Assembly (NCBI GenBank): GCA_025738555.1
Contig: JAOVFP010000004.1
Location: 1,674,001-1,738,000 of the forward strand
DNA length: 64,000 nucleotides
Source: Cyathus striatus
Taxonomy: Eukaryota; Basidiomycota; Agaricomycetes; Agaricales; Nidulariaceae
Direction of reading: 5' to 3'
Both the position numbers and the translations under genes were made by a program. Shown here piece after piece: positions 1-10,316 of the stretch (the first letter of the stretch is position 1; the number at the start of each line of letters is the position of its first letter). Below the pieces are notes generated by a model, which was not told where the DNA came from, did no database searches, and saw nothing but the letters and a program-made list of their open reading frames with translations.

Positions 1-640
1 TTTCTGGTGTAGCAGTAACTATATGTTACTTTAATTTATAGAAGGGGTTCGATTCCTCTTGAACAAGCATTCACGAACTACTGGCAGCTTTACACCCTTT
101 TTTTTATTTCGGACAAGTTTGAGGCTGTCCCCTACGGAATGCTTAGATTAACAACGAACAGTAGGTGATCATACGAGGATCGAGATTGACTTAATGGTAT
201 TCATAGCAAGCCTTACTGGTGTAATGGGAGCCTTTCTCGAAGGTCACTACCATGAAGAGGGTTCAATTCCTTCTGAAAGTATCATATTTTCATTTGGATG
301 TGTTTTTTATGTCAATACCATAAACATTAATTTTATAAGCACTGGTAACGGTGTTTTTTCAGCCTCAGTTTCTTCTCTAGTGTAATATAATTATGAGCAT
401 TTCTGGTGTAGTGGTGACAACACATTGCATCGATTTATAGAGGGTGTTCGGTTCCTTCTAAATGCACATGCATACATTCTGGTACCACAAGCTATTTTAC
501 TACCTCAGACAAGTATGAGAGGATTTTACCAAAGCCTTACTGGTGTAATGGTAGCCTTCCTCGACTACCATGGGTTCGATTCCCAATAGGGTTTAACTCC
601 GGAGCCATCTTTATCTTATTCAGAGATGGTAAGTATATAA
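1..640 (+). repeat. Tandem array of four decayed tRNA-like (Pol III type) units
   Basis: Four segments carry an A-box-like TGGTGTARYRG motif (starting near 5, 217, 404 and 541), each followed 30-45 nt later by a B-box-like GGTTCGATTCC or near variant (46-56, 260-270, 445-455, 573-583). Units 1 and 3 resemble each other through their 3' flanks, and so do units 2 and 4, so a two-unit block was duplicated. A T8 run at 98-105 follows unit 1, as a Pol III terminator would. I could not fold a complete cloverleaf with a clear anticodon, so these are better read as tRNA pseudogenes or a tRNA-derived SINE than as working tRNAs. Confidence 0.5.
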
Positions 641-1675
641 CTGCTTGACATAAGATTCACAAATATTGACTACTGATTCTGAATAAATACAGACAATACG
701 ATTAATAGTAAGTGGTAGCAATGTAGTAGTATGCGCGCTGTCTGCCATCACCTAAGAGTCACGACTGCTACTCTTACAGATTACTACTTGTAGTATCTCT
801 CTTTTCATTGTATGTAAATCCAAAAATCATGTTACTTAATTGTTCTGTCTTTCAACAGAGTTCCATATCCAATTTCTTACAGTAGCGACTTACACTCAAC
901 GAAACTGTTACTCGAGAGATCAGAAACAATAACAATGCTGTAGAGACCTACAGTGATCATTTGATATGATGATGCTATCGATTTTCGATCCGGAAGCTTG
1001 AAAAAGCTTACTGTTATCTCATCGACTAATTCGACTCAAAAGCTGCGCCCTTGAGGTTCTGACGAAAAATAACAACTAGCAAACTAGCATAATATACAGC
1101 TATGCTAGTTGCTATTGTTTATCGGGTTAAATGGATATTGTCCTGATATCAACGAACTAAGGTAAGTACCTCATCTTAATCTTCCACCATCCAGGCCTGT
1201 GGCCAACTGATTCCTGAGGCAGTGGAACTGCGGAAGCGAGACCATTATGTCTTGGAATGTCAAATTTAGACTCTTCTCCCTTCTCATGGCTATATTGAGC
1301 GAAGCTTGTAGAGTGGAAGAACGTTTGTAGTGCGGGAATGAGCTCAGCATGATGATCGTGTACGGACCATATCCGACTCCCACTGCTTCACGAATCACAG
1401 GGCGCTGTTTGGGATATCGGGATGATATCATTGTTATCGTACACCACCAATTAAAATCAAATTTCCTTTATTCATTTTAAATTTTAAATTAGTAAAAGAT
1501 GAGGATTCATTCCCTGATGTATTCACTATTTAATTTACAATTGCAACACAAACATACATGGTCTGAACAAACTGCAACTCACATGAAACAAATACTTAGG
1601 ACCATATGAAATGAATTAAAATATTCTATTGGACCATAGCAAAGAATAAGGAAACTCACAATGCCATCGTAATCC
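641..1675. other. Intergenic, nothing recognised
   Basis: Only short reading frames without motifs or splice-consistent continuation are present. The right end borders the 3' end of the NTF2-like gene. Confidence 0.5.
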
Positions 1676-2610
1676 TCAGTGTTGCTCGACATCCTCTGGT
1701 CTAACTGTCTTCACCTCAGTACTAGCTCCAGCACCAGTGGGATGGGCAAAATGGATTGGTGCAGCATAATCTACCAATGTGATGAAGATTTCTGTAACTC
1801 TTCGTCTGTCACCAAGAGTACTGGGAATAGAGGTATCCGATTCGATTCTACATAATGCATTAGAATAGGGACTGCAATAAGTGAGCAAGTGAGGGAGAAA
1901 GGAAGAAGAGAATGGTAGATATCCAACGAGCGAGTGCTCAAAAAATTAAAAGACGAGAAGATGAGAATGACGTACTTCGCACTGAATGAATTAAAGCTTG
2001 ACCTCCTAGCGGGTCCAGCCCGAATCCTAAACTTCAGGTCCCTCGTAACGACAAAAAATCCTGCTACCAGACCTTCCTACATACGCAGTTAATATGCAGT
2101 CTAGCAAACAAATCAAGGGGACAAACATACCTTATCTCCTTCCCCCTCTTTTACGATCTCGATCACATCCCTAAAATCCACGTCTGCTCTCTTCATCGCA
2201 AACTTTCCCGCCCCTATATGTTCTCGAAGCGCATTGAGGGTGGTATCTTCGTGATTAACCACTACTTTCGCTGATTGCGCAAACGTCTCCAGGAATGAAG
2301 CTTCGAAATTGGAGTCATCCTGCTCTGTGGGTAGAGTCGTGTACAGATTAGTAATGCGCGGTAGGAGCCATGGAGCGAGGATATTGGTGGGTGGATTGGT
2401 TGTGTTGGAATTGGACATTGCTCTAGCTTTAGTAGTAGAATATACTGCGCTTGTGATTGAGTTGATTGAGGGGATTGTAGAACTTGTAGTAACGTTTGTG
2501 ACTGAACGTATAATCGATGGAACTGGTACGGACGATGAGAAATATCGGTGAATGAGTACTGCAGCCAGGGCGAGAAGGAGAGCTGGTGGGAGGAGGACGA
2601 GACGTCGCAT
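1676..2610 (-). CDS. Membrane-anchored NTF2/SnoaL-like hypothetical protein
   Basis: The model has three exons in transcript order: 2610-2131, 2076-1976 and 1871-1676 (777 nt, 258 aa). Introns have GTATGT and GTACGT donors and TAG and CAG acceptors. Residues 4-25 form a hydrophobic anchor (LVLLPPALLLALAAVLIHRY), followed by a Ser/Thr-rich linker to about residue 75. The remainder begins with APWLLPRITNLYTTLP and ends with FITLVDYAAPIHFAHPTG. This reads like the cone-shaped NTF2/SnoaL-like fold found in many agaricomycete hypothetical proteins, with a helix and a SnoaL-type DVDFRDV stretch. No catalytic residues can be assigned, so an enzyme activity is not claimed. The ATG is the first in frame and directly precedes the anchor. 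Topology is probably type II, with the C-terminal domain in the lumen or outside the cell. Confidence 0.72.
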
Positions 2611-3494
2611 GGTGATAGGGCGATGACGTCATCATCATCTTCCGTTCTGAATGAGCTCGAGGCCCGTGCGTAGTCTGGACTATGCAAAGCTTTACGTAAG
2701 GAGGCTGGTCTATCACCGAGTCGGCAAGATGATCTTCATGATCGGAAGATGGCAGGCTTGCGTAGACTGTAACTATTCTGAATTCAGTATACTATAGCCC
2801 CTCGAATTTCGTATTTAGTGTGAACTTAATTCAGTATCCATACCCGTAAAGTTTGATATTGAAACTTGGAATGTATCGGAATTTTCAGTCCTTTCGTGAA
2901 TTCGGCCTCGGAAAATACATATCGAACTACGACCCATGCATTCCATACACCTATCCAAAGCGTGTTTCTTATCCCTTCAAAGCGTCGAGAGAAACCTACT
3001 ATAAAGTTGAGGATATCCGCTGAAGAGCTTTTAGAATAGAAAATACACTGAAGGCGGGTATACGTACCTGTTTAGACGAGATATGCCCTTGAGACGTGGA
3101 ACTGGGTACTGAGTAGCTCTGTGTGTGATTTTCATTCAAATTTGTTGATATCGGAAAACACGGACTCGTATGATACTTCATCGTCATTGCATTGAGCACG
3201 GTGAGCTTGTGAAGGTCTATATTATACGACTGACTAATACATCTGACTATTTCATAATGTCAACTGTATTTAGCATCAATATCGAATCCTACAGTAACGA
3301 CAACAAAGACGAAGAGACGCTGCACCTCGGACACCCCATGCATATCTCTGTGATACGACCCATCAATATCGGAAAGAGGTATTTAATAGTCTCAAGGTCT
3401 ACTGAATAGTAGGTTTTTAATTCAGTTGTATGGTATTTAAACATTGCCTTGTTGTATTGTTCTGTTAACTACTTTCCGGTTTCTTACCACTGCT
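2611..3494. other. Intergenic between divergent genes
   Basis: This is the shared upstream region of the NTF2-like gene (-) and the DUF1996 gene (+). No conserved feature was recognised. Two small frames near 3000-3400 overlap on opposite strands and show no protein motif. Confidence 0.5.
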
Positions 3495-5222
3495 ATGCCC
3501 AACTTTTGCATACCTAGATTTTTTCTAAATTTACTCTTTTTACTCTCTCTCATCTCATCTGTCCTGTTCACATTCTCCTGGAATGCTGGTATGTAACTTT
3601 GTTGCACTGTTCTTCCACTACCATGCTGACTACTACTTTAGGTGTCCTCATGGTCAGGAGACTTGACCCCATTATTAGTCCCGGAGAAGCAGCACCCCAT
3701 GTGCATGCAGGTGATTTAACTAATTATAATACTCCATGATATTCATCTAATGAGCTCTTACAGTTATAGGAGGAAATAACTTTTGGAGCATGGTCTCAAC
3801 CAAAAAACTTTGCACAAGCAAATGCACCACCAACAAGGTCAAGGAAGATAACAGTAACTACTGGATTCCTGTGAGTTCTCTCTCATGTACTGCAGCACTT
3901 ATTATGATCACCCTAGTTTTATAGCAACTTTACTTCCACTGGAAGAATGGATCATTTACCAGTGTCATAGCAGAGCCCTCTATGTAAGTGGTAACATGGT
4001 TCATTTAGTCTGTCATGTCATAACAATTTTATTTTTCTGCAGGTGTAAGTAGTTATTCACTTGAAATTTAGTAAATCTAACATGTAGAAGATTACATATA
4101 TGCTCCTAGAAAAGCTACTGCCTTCCCTGACGATGTAAGTTCCTGGCATTAATAATTTCTTGTTACTCATGTTGTTATACTGTGCAGTTCCGGATGATAT
4201 CTGGTGATATGACTCTTAGGCATTACAATTCCTTAAACCATGCACAGCAAGCTATCAACTTTCGCTGTATAACAAATGCAGGTGATCCTCCATTAAATGT
4301 AGAACATGAGTTGCCTCACCATCCCTGCCCCATGTATCTTCGCTCAGAAATTGTATGTCATCATTTTATTCTATTAGCACCAACTCTAACATTATGTTTT
4401 AATATAGAATTTCCCAAGCTGCTGGGATGGAAAGGTTAGTATCATTAACATATACTTTTCAGCCTGTTTAATGAATACATCTCAACAGAACTTTGACTCA
4501 GCTGACCACAAGTCTCATGTGGCCTTCCCACCTCTTGGTGTAGACATTGGTGAATGCACTGATCCCAACTATTCAGTGACTCTGCCTAGGATCTTCATGG
4601 AGGTCAGTAGTACTTTGTATGCTCTGTGTTGCAGTAAATTAATATATAATACAGGTAACTTGGAGGACCAAAGAGTACAATGATATTTGGTATCTTGCTA
4701 TGGATCCAAGCCAGCCTTTTGTGTCTGTTCTTTTAATCTTCTGTAGTTGAGTCTATCTGATTTTGCTTCAGTTTTGCTCAAGGTGATCCAACAGGTTATG
4801 GGTATCATGCTGGTATGTTTATAAGTTACTTATATACAAACATACAACTAATTTATCTACAAGACTTCTACAATGGATGGAAAGAGGGTATTCTTCAGCC
4901 AATTTTGGACCAGTGTGATTGCCCAATATTTGGATCAATACCTGTGTGTTGTGCCGATAAAGGTCTACTGACTTACAGTGAAGATGTGTACTGTGACATT
5001 CCTAACAACAGTAAGTACCCTTGCTTTATGTGCTGGAATTGTTTATAACATTGTATTGTAGATCCAGTTGTACCCCCAAACCCTGTTCCAGGAGAACCCC
5101 CAAATGAAGCCAGTAAGTACTTACCTATCTACTTTATGACCTGGAACTATTTATAACATATTATTGTAGCAGAAGGAACGATCCCAACTCTTCCGGGCAA
5201 CAATCCAATCACCTACTCTTAA
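3495..5222 (+). CDS. Secreted DUF1996 domain protein
   Basis: Exons: 3495-3588, 3642-3710, 3764-3870, 3925-3983, 4043-4044, 4091-4134, 4188-4352, 4408-4434, 4489-4602, 4655-4722, 4772-4812, 4864-5010, 5062-5112, 5170-5222 (1041 nt, 346 aa). A signal peptide of about 26 residues (LNLLFLLSLISSVLFTF) leads into FTWNAG. Hallmarks of DUF1996 follow: RLDPIISPGEAAPHVH, AFPDDFRMISGD, FPSCWDGKNFDSADHKSH, GDPTGYGYHADFYNGW, CCADKG and the terminal LPGNNPITYS. The family is secreted, very common in fungi and of unknown biochemical role; conserved Cys, His and Asp suggest a metal-dependent or disulfide-stabilised fold. The model needs a 2-nt exon at 4043-4044 to keep the frame (giving SMYYIYAPRK), and one intron (4723) has a weak GTCTGT donor. 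Alternative splicing at those two points is possible. Confidence 0.85.
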
Positions 5223-6121
5223 CTTACGATACTCGAAACGCACTATGGAGATCATGAAACTATTCTTGGACATAGTACTATAGATTGACCTACTATTTAT
5301 AATGAGATTACAATGAAAATATTGTATTTTTTACAGCGATATGATTTTCAGATTTCTCATTGAATAAAACAAAGTCCGAGGTATTATTTCTTCTTTCTCT
5401 CGCTCATTAAATTGGCTATTTATACATCTGCACAAACGTGCCATGTGGTATCACTTCCGCTGAGGAAAAGGCACGCTGTGTGCCTCCGAGTCCAATTTAG
5501 AACGCATTAATGGAACTTCACGTGGAAGATATGTTCCGTCCCACTGGGTACCTTCAAGTGCCTTCCCGCTCTTTAAAGTCCCGTAGCAACGTTAGGTATG
5601 TAAATGTCTTTCCGTCAGTACATGTCACTGCCGTCTCGTCTACAGCTGCTAGACTACATTACAACTTCTCAATAAAACAGCTAGCACATTTTTGATCATG
5701 ATGAGACTTCAGTAGATATTTGTACAGGAGTGGGATGGCCACATGCTTGATTGCGAAGTTCGTGATCAGGATCTTTCACTTGCCATCTCTTCGGACCAAG
5801 CTATCTATGCCGCCTGAATGTTTTTCCCTGATGTTAAAAGTGATATTTTGGTAGTTACTAGTTGAAGAGAGCCAGTTATCCCACCAACGAAGGAAATTTT
5901 ACTTACCAAACACTTTTGAGTGCTAGTCCGCTTTTACGGACATAATATTAGAACGGAACCTCGTCGGTTTTATAAGTATATCATCTCACAGTGCCAAAGT
6001 TAGTATCATAAAGATTCCAGAACCCACGACCCAACCTAACTGCGCTCGTCAGGCGGTTCTCTTCATCCGAAAATGCTACGGAATGCATGCCAATTTCCCA
6101 CTGCCTAGATACTGAGCATGG
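5223..6121. other. Intergenic upstream of O-methyltransferase
   Basis: One open frame (5510-5695) lacks recognisable motifs and is unlikely to be a gene. The right end contains the O-methyltransferase promoter. Confidence 0.5.
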
Positions 6122-6128
6122 TATAAAT
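6122..6128 (+). promoter_or_regulatory. TATA box of the O-methyltransferase
   Basis: TATAAAT lies 38 nt upstream of the chosen ATG at 6166. The in-frame ATG at 6139 is only 11 nt downstream of the TATA box, inside the expected initiation gap, so it is probably not transcribed. This decides the start. Confidence 0.6.
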
Positions 6129-6165
6129 CCGCCCTCCCATGATTCAAGATATTGCAACTTTCACA

Positions 6166-7987
6166 ATGACTACGGAACGTAGCAATCTTGCCCAGCTCGT
6201 CGACATAATTGCTACCAAAGTCAAAGACATTGAGAAGCTTGCGACAGATCGTGGAGTCAGTTATCCAACCATCGACACTCTGTACGATGCGCGCGGTCCA
6301 TCGGAGCAATTTATCTTTGATCCCGAAGTACGGGATGCAGCAGTTATTGCCATATCTGCTGCATCGCAGCTAATAGCTACACTGAAACTTCCAGTCCCCT
6401 CTCTTTTCGAGAGAGCAACTGGCGTAAGTAATTAGTTTATGATCTATTCAACTTTTAACCTGGTTATTGCAGTTTCATTTATCTACTGCCATTCGTATCG
6501 TATCCGAGACTTGCGTTATAGAATTGTTAAGGGAGGCGGGGCCTAAAGGAATGCACGTTCGAGATATCGCAGCAAAAACAAACGCCGATGCATCTATGAT
6601 TGGTAACACATAATAACATAATCGTTGTTCATACGACTCACTTAGTGACCAGGTCGTTCGCTTCGTATCTTGGCCACGCATTATGTGTTCAAGGAGGTAT
6701 GTCTTCTTTCTTATCCCCACTCTCGAGTCTCTGATCTGGATAGGTTGAACCGGACGTTTTCGCTAATAATCGACTTTCGTCTTTGATGGATACCGGAAAA
6801 GACAGCGATCTCCTTGTTGCGTTAGCAAGGTATGGGTATCACATGTAGAAGTTTTAGAAACTTACATCGGTCCAGGGACACAATAGACAGCCCAACAGGG
6901 GAGCTTGGAGTTACCAAGGTACAAAGCTTAAAGTACGAGAATACTAATGGTATTCGAGCTCTATTAGACGTTTCGTGAGCAGGCATCCGTACTGCCATTC
7001 ATGAACAGCCATCTGACTGTCCCACAGCACGGACTACTTGTATAAAGCAGCGTCCTTTGTCCCTGACGTTTTCCTATCGAAAGACAATCAGACAATACCT
7101 TTCCAGGCAGCTTTGCAGCGCGACGATACGCTATGGGACTTCTTTGAATCCCATCCAGGCCATTTGAGACGTTTCCAGACGTCGATGGAAGCCTGGACTC
7201 TTATGAGTCCGGAGAACATTCAGTCAAGTTCAAATGGTATGCATAAGCGTTTTCTGTTAAACTATATCTTACCGAAACATGTAATAAGGATTCGATTGGA
7301 CAACACTCCCGAACGATTCGCTGGTAGTGGACGTTGGAGGAGGAAACGGATCTGTTTCATTCGACATCGCTAAACGAGCTCCCCACATCACAGTATTAGT
7401 TCAAGATAGAGATCAAACCATAGATAATGTAACGATACCGGTGAGCCAAAAACTTGCGTTATATATTTAATGCGTGAACTCAATCGGATTAGACCTGGCA
7501 AGCTGATCCAGAGAAGAAGACGCTTCTTGACTCTGGAAGAGTGAGATTAGAAGGGCAAAGCTTCTTCGATGAACAGCCTGCTAATCTGCGCGGAGTCGTG
7601 TCTATGTTCTTCATGAGATACATTCTCCACGATTGGTCATCAGAAGAATGCCTAAAGATCCTTCATCGGCTACATGAGGCTGCATCCGAAAGTACGAAGC
7701 TTCTCATTGTTGACCAAGTAGTCCCGTACGCTTGCCCCACGCAAGAAGAAGCTGGGTTATTCATAGGCTCAAACCTTCCTCCAGTCCCAGAGCCGCTCCT
7801 TGCCAATCTTGGTGAAGCAACGTCACCAACTTATAGGCTGGATATGGCAATGGAAGCGTTGTTCCATGGCCAGGAAAGGACCCTGGGAGAATTTAGAGAG
7901 TTGACTCAGGAGACCGGTTGGAGAATCGAGAGGATCTACCAAACGAGGGGTTCTGCTATCAGTCAAATCTTATGTTCTAGAGTTTAA
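6166..7987 (+). CDS. SAM-dependent O-methyltransferase (COMT-like, family 2)
   Basis: Exons: 6166-6423, 6473-6602, 6653-6696, 6744-6829, 6876-6974, 7028-7236, 7289-7440, 7493-7987 (1473 nt, 490 aa). It transfers a methyl group from SAM to a hydroxyl of a small phenolic or secondary-metabolite acceptor, probably in the cytosol. The N-terminal half is a helical dimerisation and winged-helix region (LREAGPKGMHVRDIAAKTN). The C-terminal Rossmann half has the SAM motif LVVDVGGGNGSVSF, and the catalytic His sits in RYILHDWSSEECLKIL. Length and order fit fungal O-methyltransferases, including the GFDW motif just before the SAM site. It is divergent from nothing known nearby, and no polyketide synthase or NRPS is present, so the substrate stays open. 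Methylation of lignin-derived phenols is plausible beside the laccase and LPMO, but this is inference. Confidence 0.88.
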
Positions 7988-8113
7988 AGTGTATCTGGTT
8001 TATTTTCAAATATATGCCTGAGAACATCCGCGCTGATCGAGACGAAATCACAAGAGAAAAACATAAAAAATCCACGGATCTCGGATTCATCGTTCAACAT
8101 GACATTGTACTGG

Positions 8114-9354
8114 TTAGTTCCCAGTCCAGCTGTGCGAAAGAAATTAGAAACCCAGTATTAATCAGATAGAATTGCAACATACACTGCTGGACCGGGAATT
8201 GGGTAGCTCTGAGGAAATGTAACGTTAGAAAAGCTACGCTGGTAGAGAATGCGAACCTACGCTGGTATCTGGTAAGCGAGAGATATCAGCAACTAATCAT
8301 TCCAAACATGTCGGGAATGTACTTACTAGTGTAGACGTCATAAACTATCCCAGGGGTGCTCGCGGTGTACGCTCCCGGAAAAGACACGAATGAGGTCGGG
8401 AATGCAGTGCCGCTTCCTGTAACTTGAACTTGAATGCAGCCTGGGTAAAACTGTGCTCCGGGGTATGTGTAAGCTTGTTAATGACTGTCAGTCGATATAC
8501 CAAATATGACGTAAGAACACACATACCGGCATGTAAAGCAATGCTATCAGAACATTAGTCAATGCCGATATATTCTATAAAAGGCACTACGTACATTTCA
8601 TGGCGAATGATGTATTGGCCAGGCTTCAGTTTCGCCGGAATGGTGAAGGTATAAATGCTGTTGCTAGCAGTAAGCAAGTCTGTAGCAGCCCATTTACCAT
8701 CAGACGTCTTTCCAGACTCTGCTACTTTGAACCAAACGGCACTTAAAACCTTGTTAGGAAAGCCATTAGAAAAGACATGAGGGAGACTGACGATGTTCCG
8801 GGACTCCACTTAGTGATATCCGAAGGAGCAAGGGCCATATAGGTAATCATCGGTCCTACGTGACTATCGGGCCATGTAGTCCAGTTAAGCTTGACCTGAG
8901 ATCCGGCTGCTACAGTTCCGTAGATTGGAGCGGGAGCAGTGGTGAATCCTCCGTCGGTGTACCCATTACATTGGATGCTAGAGTATAAAAACTATTAGAG
9001 ATTATATCGTAGTTTAAGACGTTACCACATACTCAATAAGTGTCAGATCTTGGACTGGCCCTGATGATGTTGAAGAGCCCGTTAGAATCGAAGCACTTCA
9101 TACGTCGGTAACGTCTTACTGACCGTTTCCAGGTATCTTACGAACAATCCTATCTGGTACTGGGTTGTAGTACCTGTGTTTCGTCGAGGTAAGTGTGGGT
9201 AACTAAGAAAACAAAAGACGCACGGATCGGAATAAGGAAGATATCCTGAATACTCCGTTGAGGCCAAAGTAATTTCCTGCACGTAGCCGTGTCCTTGAGC
9301 AGGAACTATCAAGGATAGAAGAGAAGTCGCCAGAGCGATAGTGAACTTAAACAT
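8114..9354 (-). CDS. AA9 lytic polysaccharide monooxygenase (secreted)
   Basis: Exons in transcript order: 9354-9224, 9173-9124, 9060-9033, 8977-8792, 8741-8595, 8543-8527, 8473-8327, 8268-8261, 8208-8183, 8129-8114 (756 nt, 251 aa). Exons as small as 8, 16 and 17 nt are required. A signal peptide of 21 residues is cut before HGYVQ, giving the N-terminal copper-ligand His. The second ligand is His109 in SHVGPMITYMA. The conserved buried His and Tyr occur in RHEIIALHA and QFYPGCIQVQV. The protein ends at IPGPAVWTGN without a CBM1. Such enzymes cleave cellulose or xyloglucan oxidatively outside the cell, using H2O2 or O2 and an electron donor. It is transcribed in the same direction as laccase 1, whose start lies 3.2 kb away. 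Confidence 0.93.
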
Positions 9355-9402
9355 TGCGATCTTGGTGCCGTCGGGGTTGGTGAAAGCGAGAAATATCGAC
9401 CA

Positions 9403-9409
9403 TTAAATA
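9403..9409 (-). promoter_or_regulatory. TATA-like box of the AA9 gene
   Basis: TATTTAA on the minus strand lies 49 nt upstream of the AA9 ATG. The same TATTTAA motif is found upstream of laccase 1. Confidence 0.45.
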
Positions 9410-10316
9410 CCCTCTGGACGTTGAGAAAATCCAGGATTGGACTTCAATCTCGCCCGGTCCGGTTCCTTGTGAGACTGGAGTATCCGAGCCGCGTTAGATA
9501 CGGTCAGCGGATCCAGAAATTGTCATAGCGATGTCATACTAATAAGCAAAAAATCAGCGTAATGACCTCGTGGTAGGACAGTCGTTTCCGCAAAAATCCC
9601 GTCACTGAAGAAGTCGCTGCTAATTGGCCACCAGATAGTAGAATTAGAGAAGGAAGTGTCATATGAAACAGGAACAGAGTCAATTATCCGCAGGAACTAA
9701 CAGTTAACTTCGGATCAACCGTGGTTAATAAATGTGGTGTAAGCATCCTACGGGTCCGAAAGTGCCAGACGGAAGACGAATATACCACAGATGCACTGAG
9801 CATTTCGACTTCTTTACACGAGTCATATGGTAGATTAATGCCAAGCTATTTCAATGTATGGATATTGGGCATATATGGGTGATTCCAGGAAGACTGCTGA
9901 CGAACTGAGCAACTTCCTGCGTAAGCATCCAGGAACTTCGCTGAACAGGACAGGAAACGCAAGGTAGTATGCTTCGTAGATGAGATATTTCGACCTGGTT
10001 AAAGATTAATTAAGATGATGAGACGTTTGCATAGTACCTGCATTGAATGCAAGGAAGAGAGTTGCTCAAGATATCGGCGTCAACTCGAGAGCCACGACTT
10101 CTTGAAAAACTTTTCGTGTGACAAATATGTACATACAACTTTCAAACACCGCCATCTTATGTAAGCAATACCACTTTTAAAAACAACTTAAAGATTGCTT
10201 ATTCGTCGTAAGTGGCGAGGTACAAACAGATCTACAGATGTTTTTAAAGTAAATTCTGAAATTATTCACCAATAGTTAGGTATCTTGTAGGTATCAGAGA
10301 ATAAGTAGGTATAAGA
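9410..10316. other. Intergenic between laccase 1 and the AA9 gene
   Basis: The stretch holds the AA9 upstream region and the laccase 1 3' flank. No further gene was recognised. Confidence 0.5.

Noticed and set aside
6139..6165. Upstream in-frame ATG of the O-methyltransferase
   Set aside because: It sits 11 nt from the TATA box, so the transcript probably starts after it.
6919..6960. Extra intron at GTACAA in the O-methyltransferase
   Set aside because: Reading through gives VQSLKYENTNGIRALLD in frame with the next exon, whereas splicing here breaks the frame.
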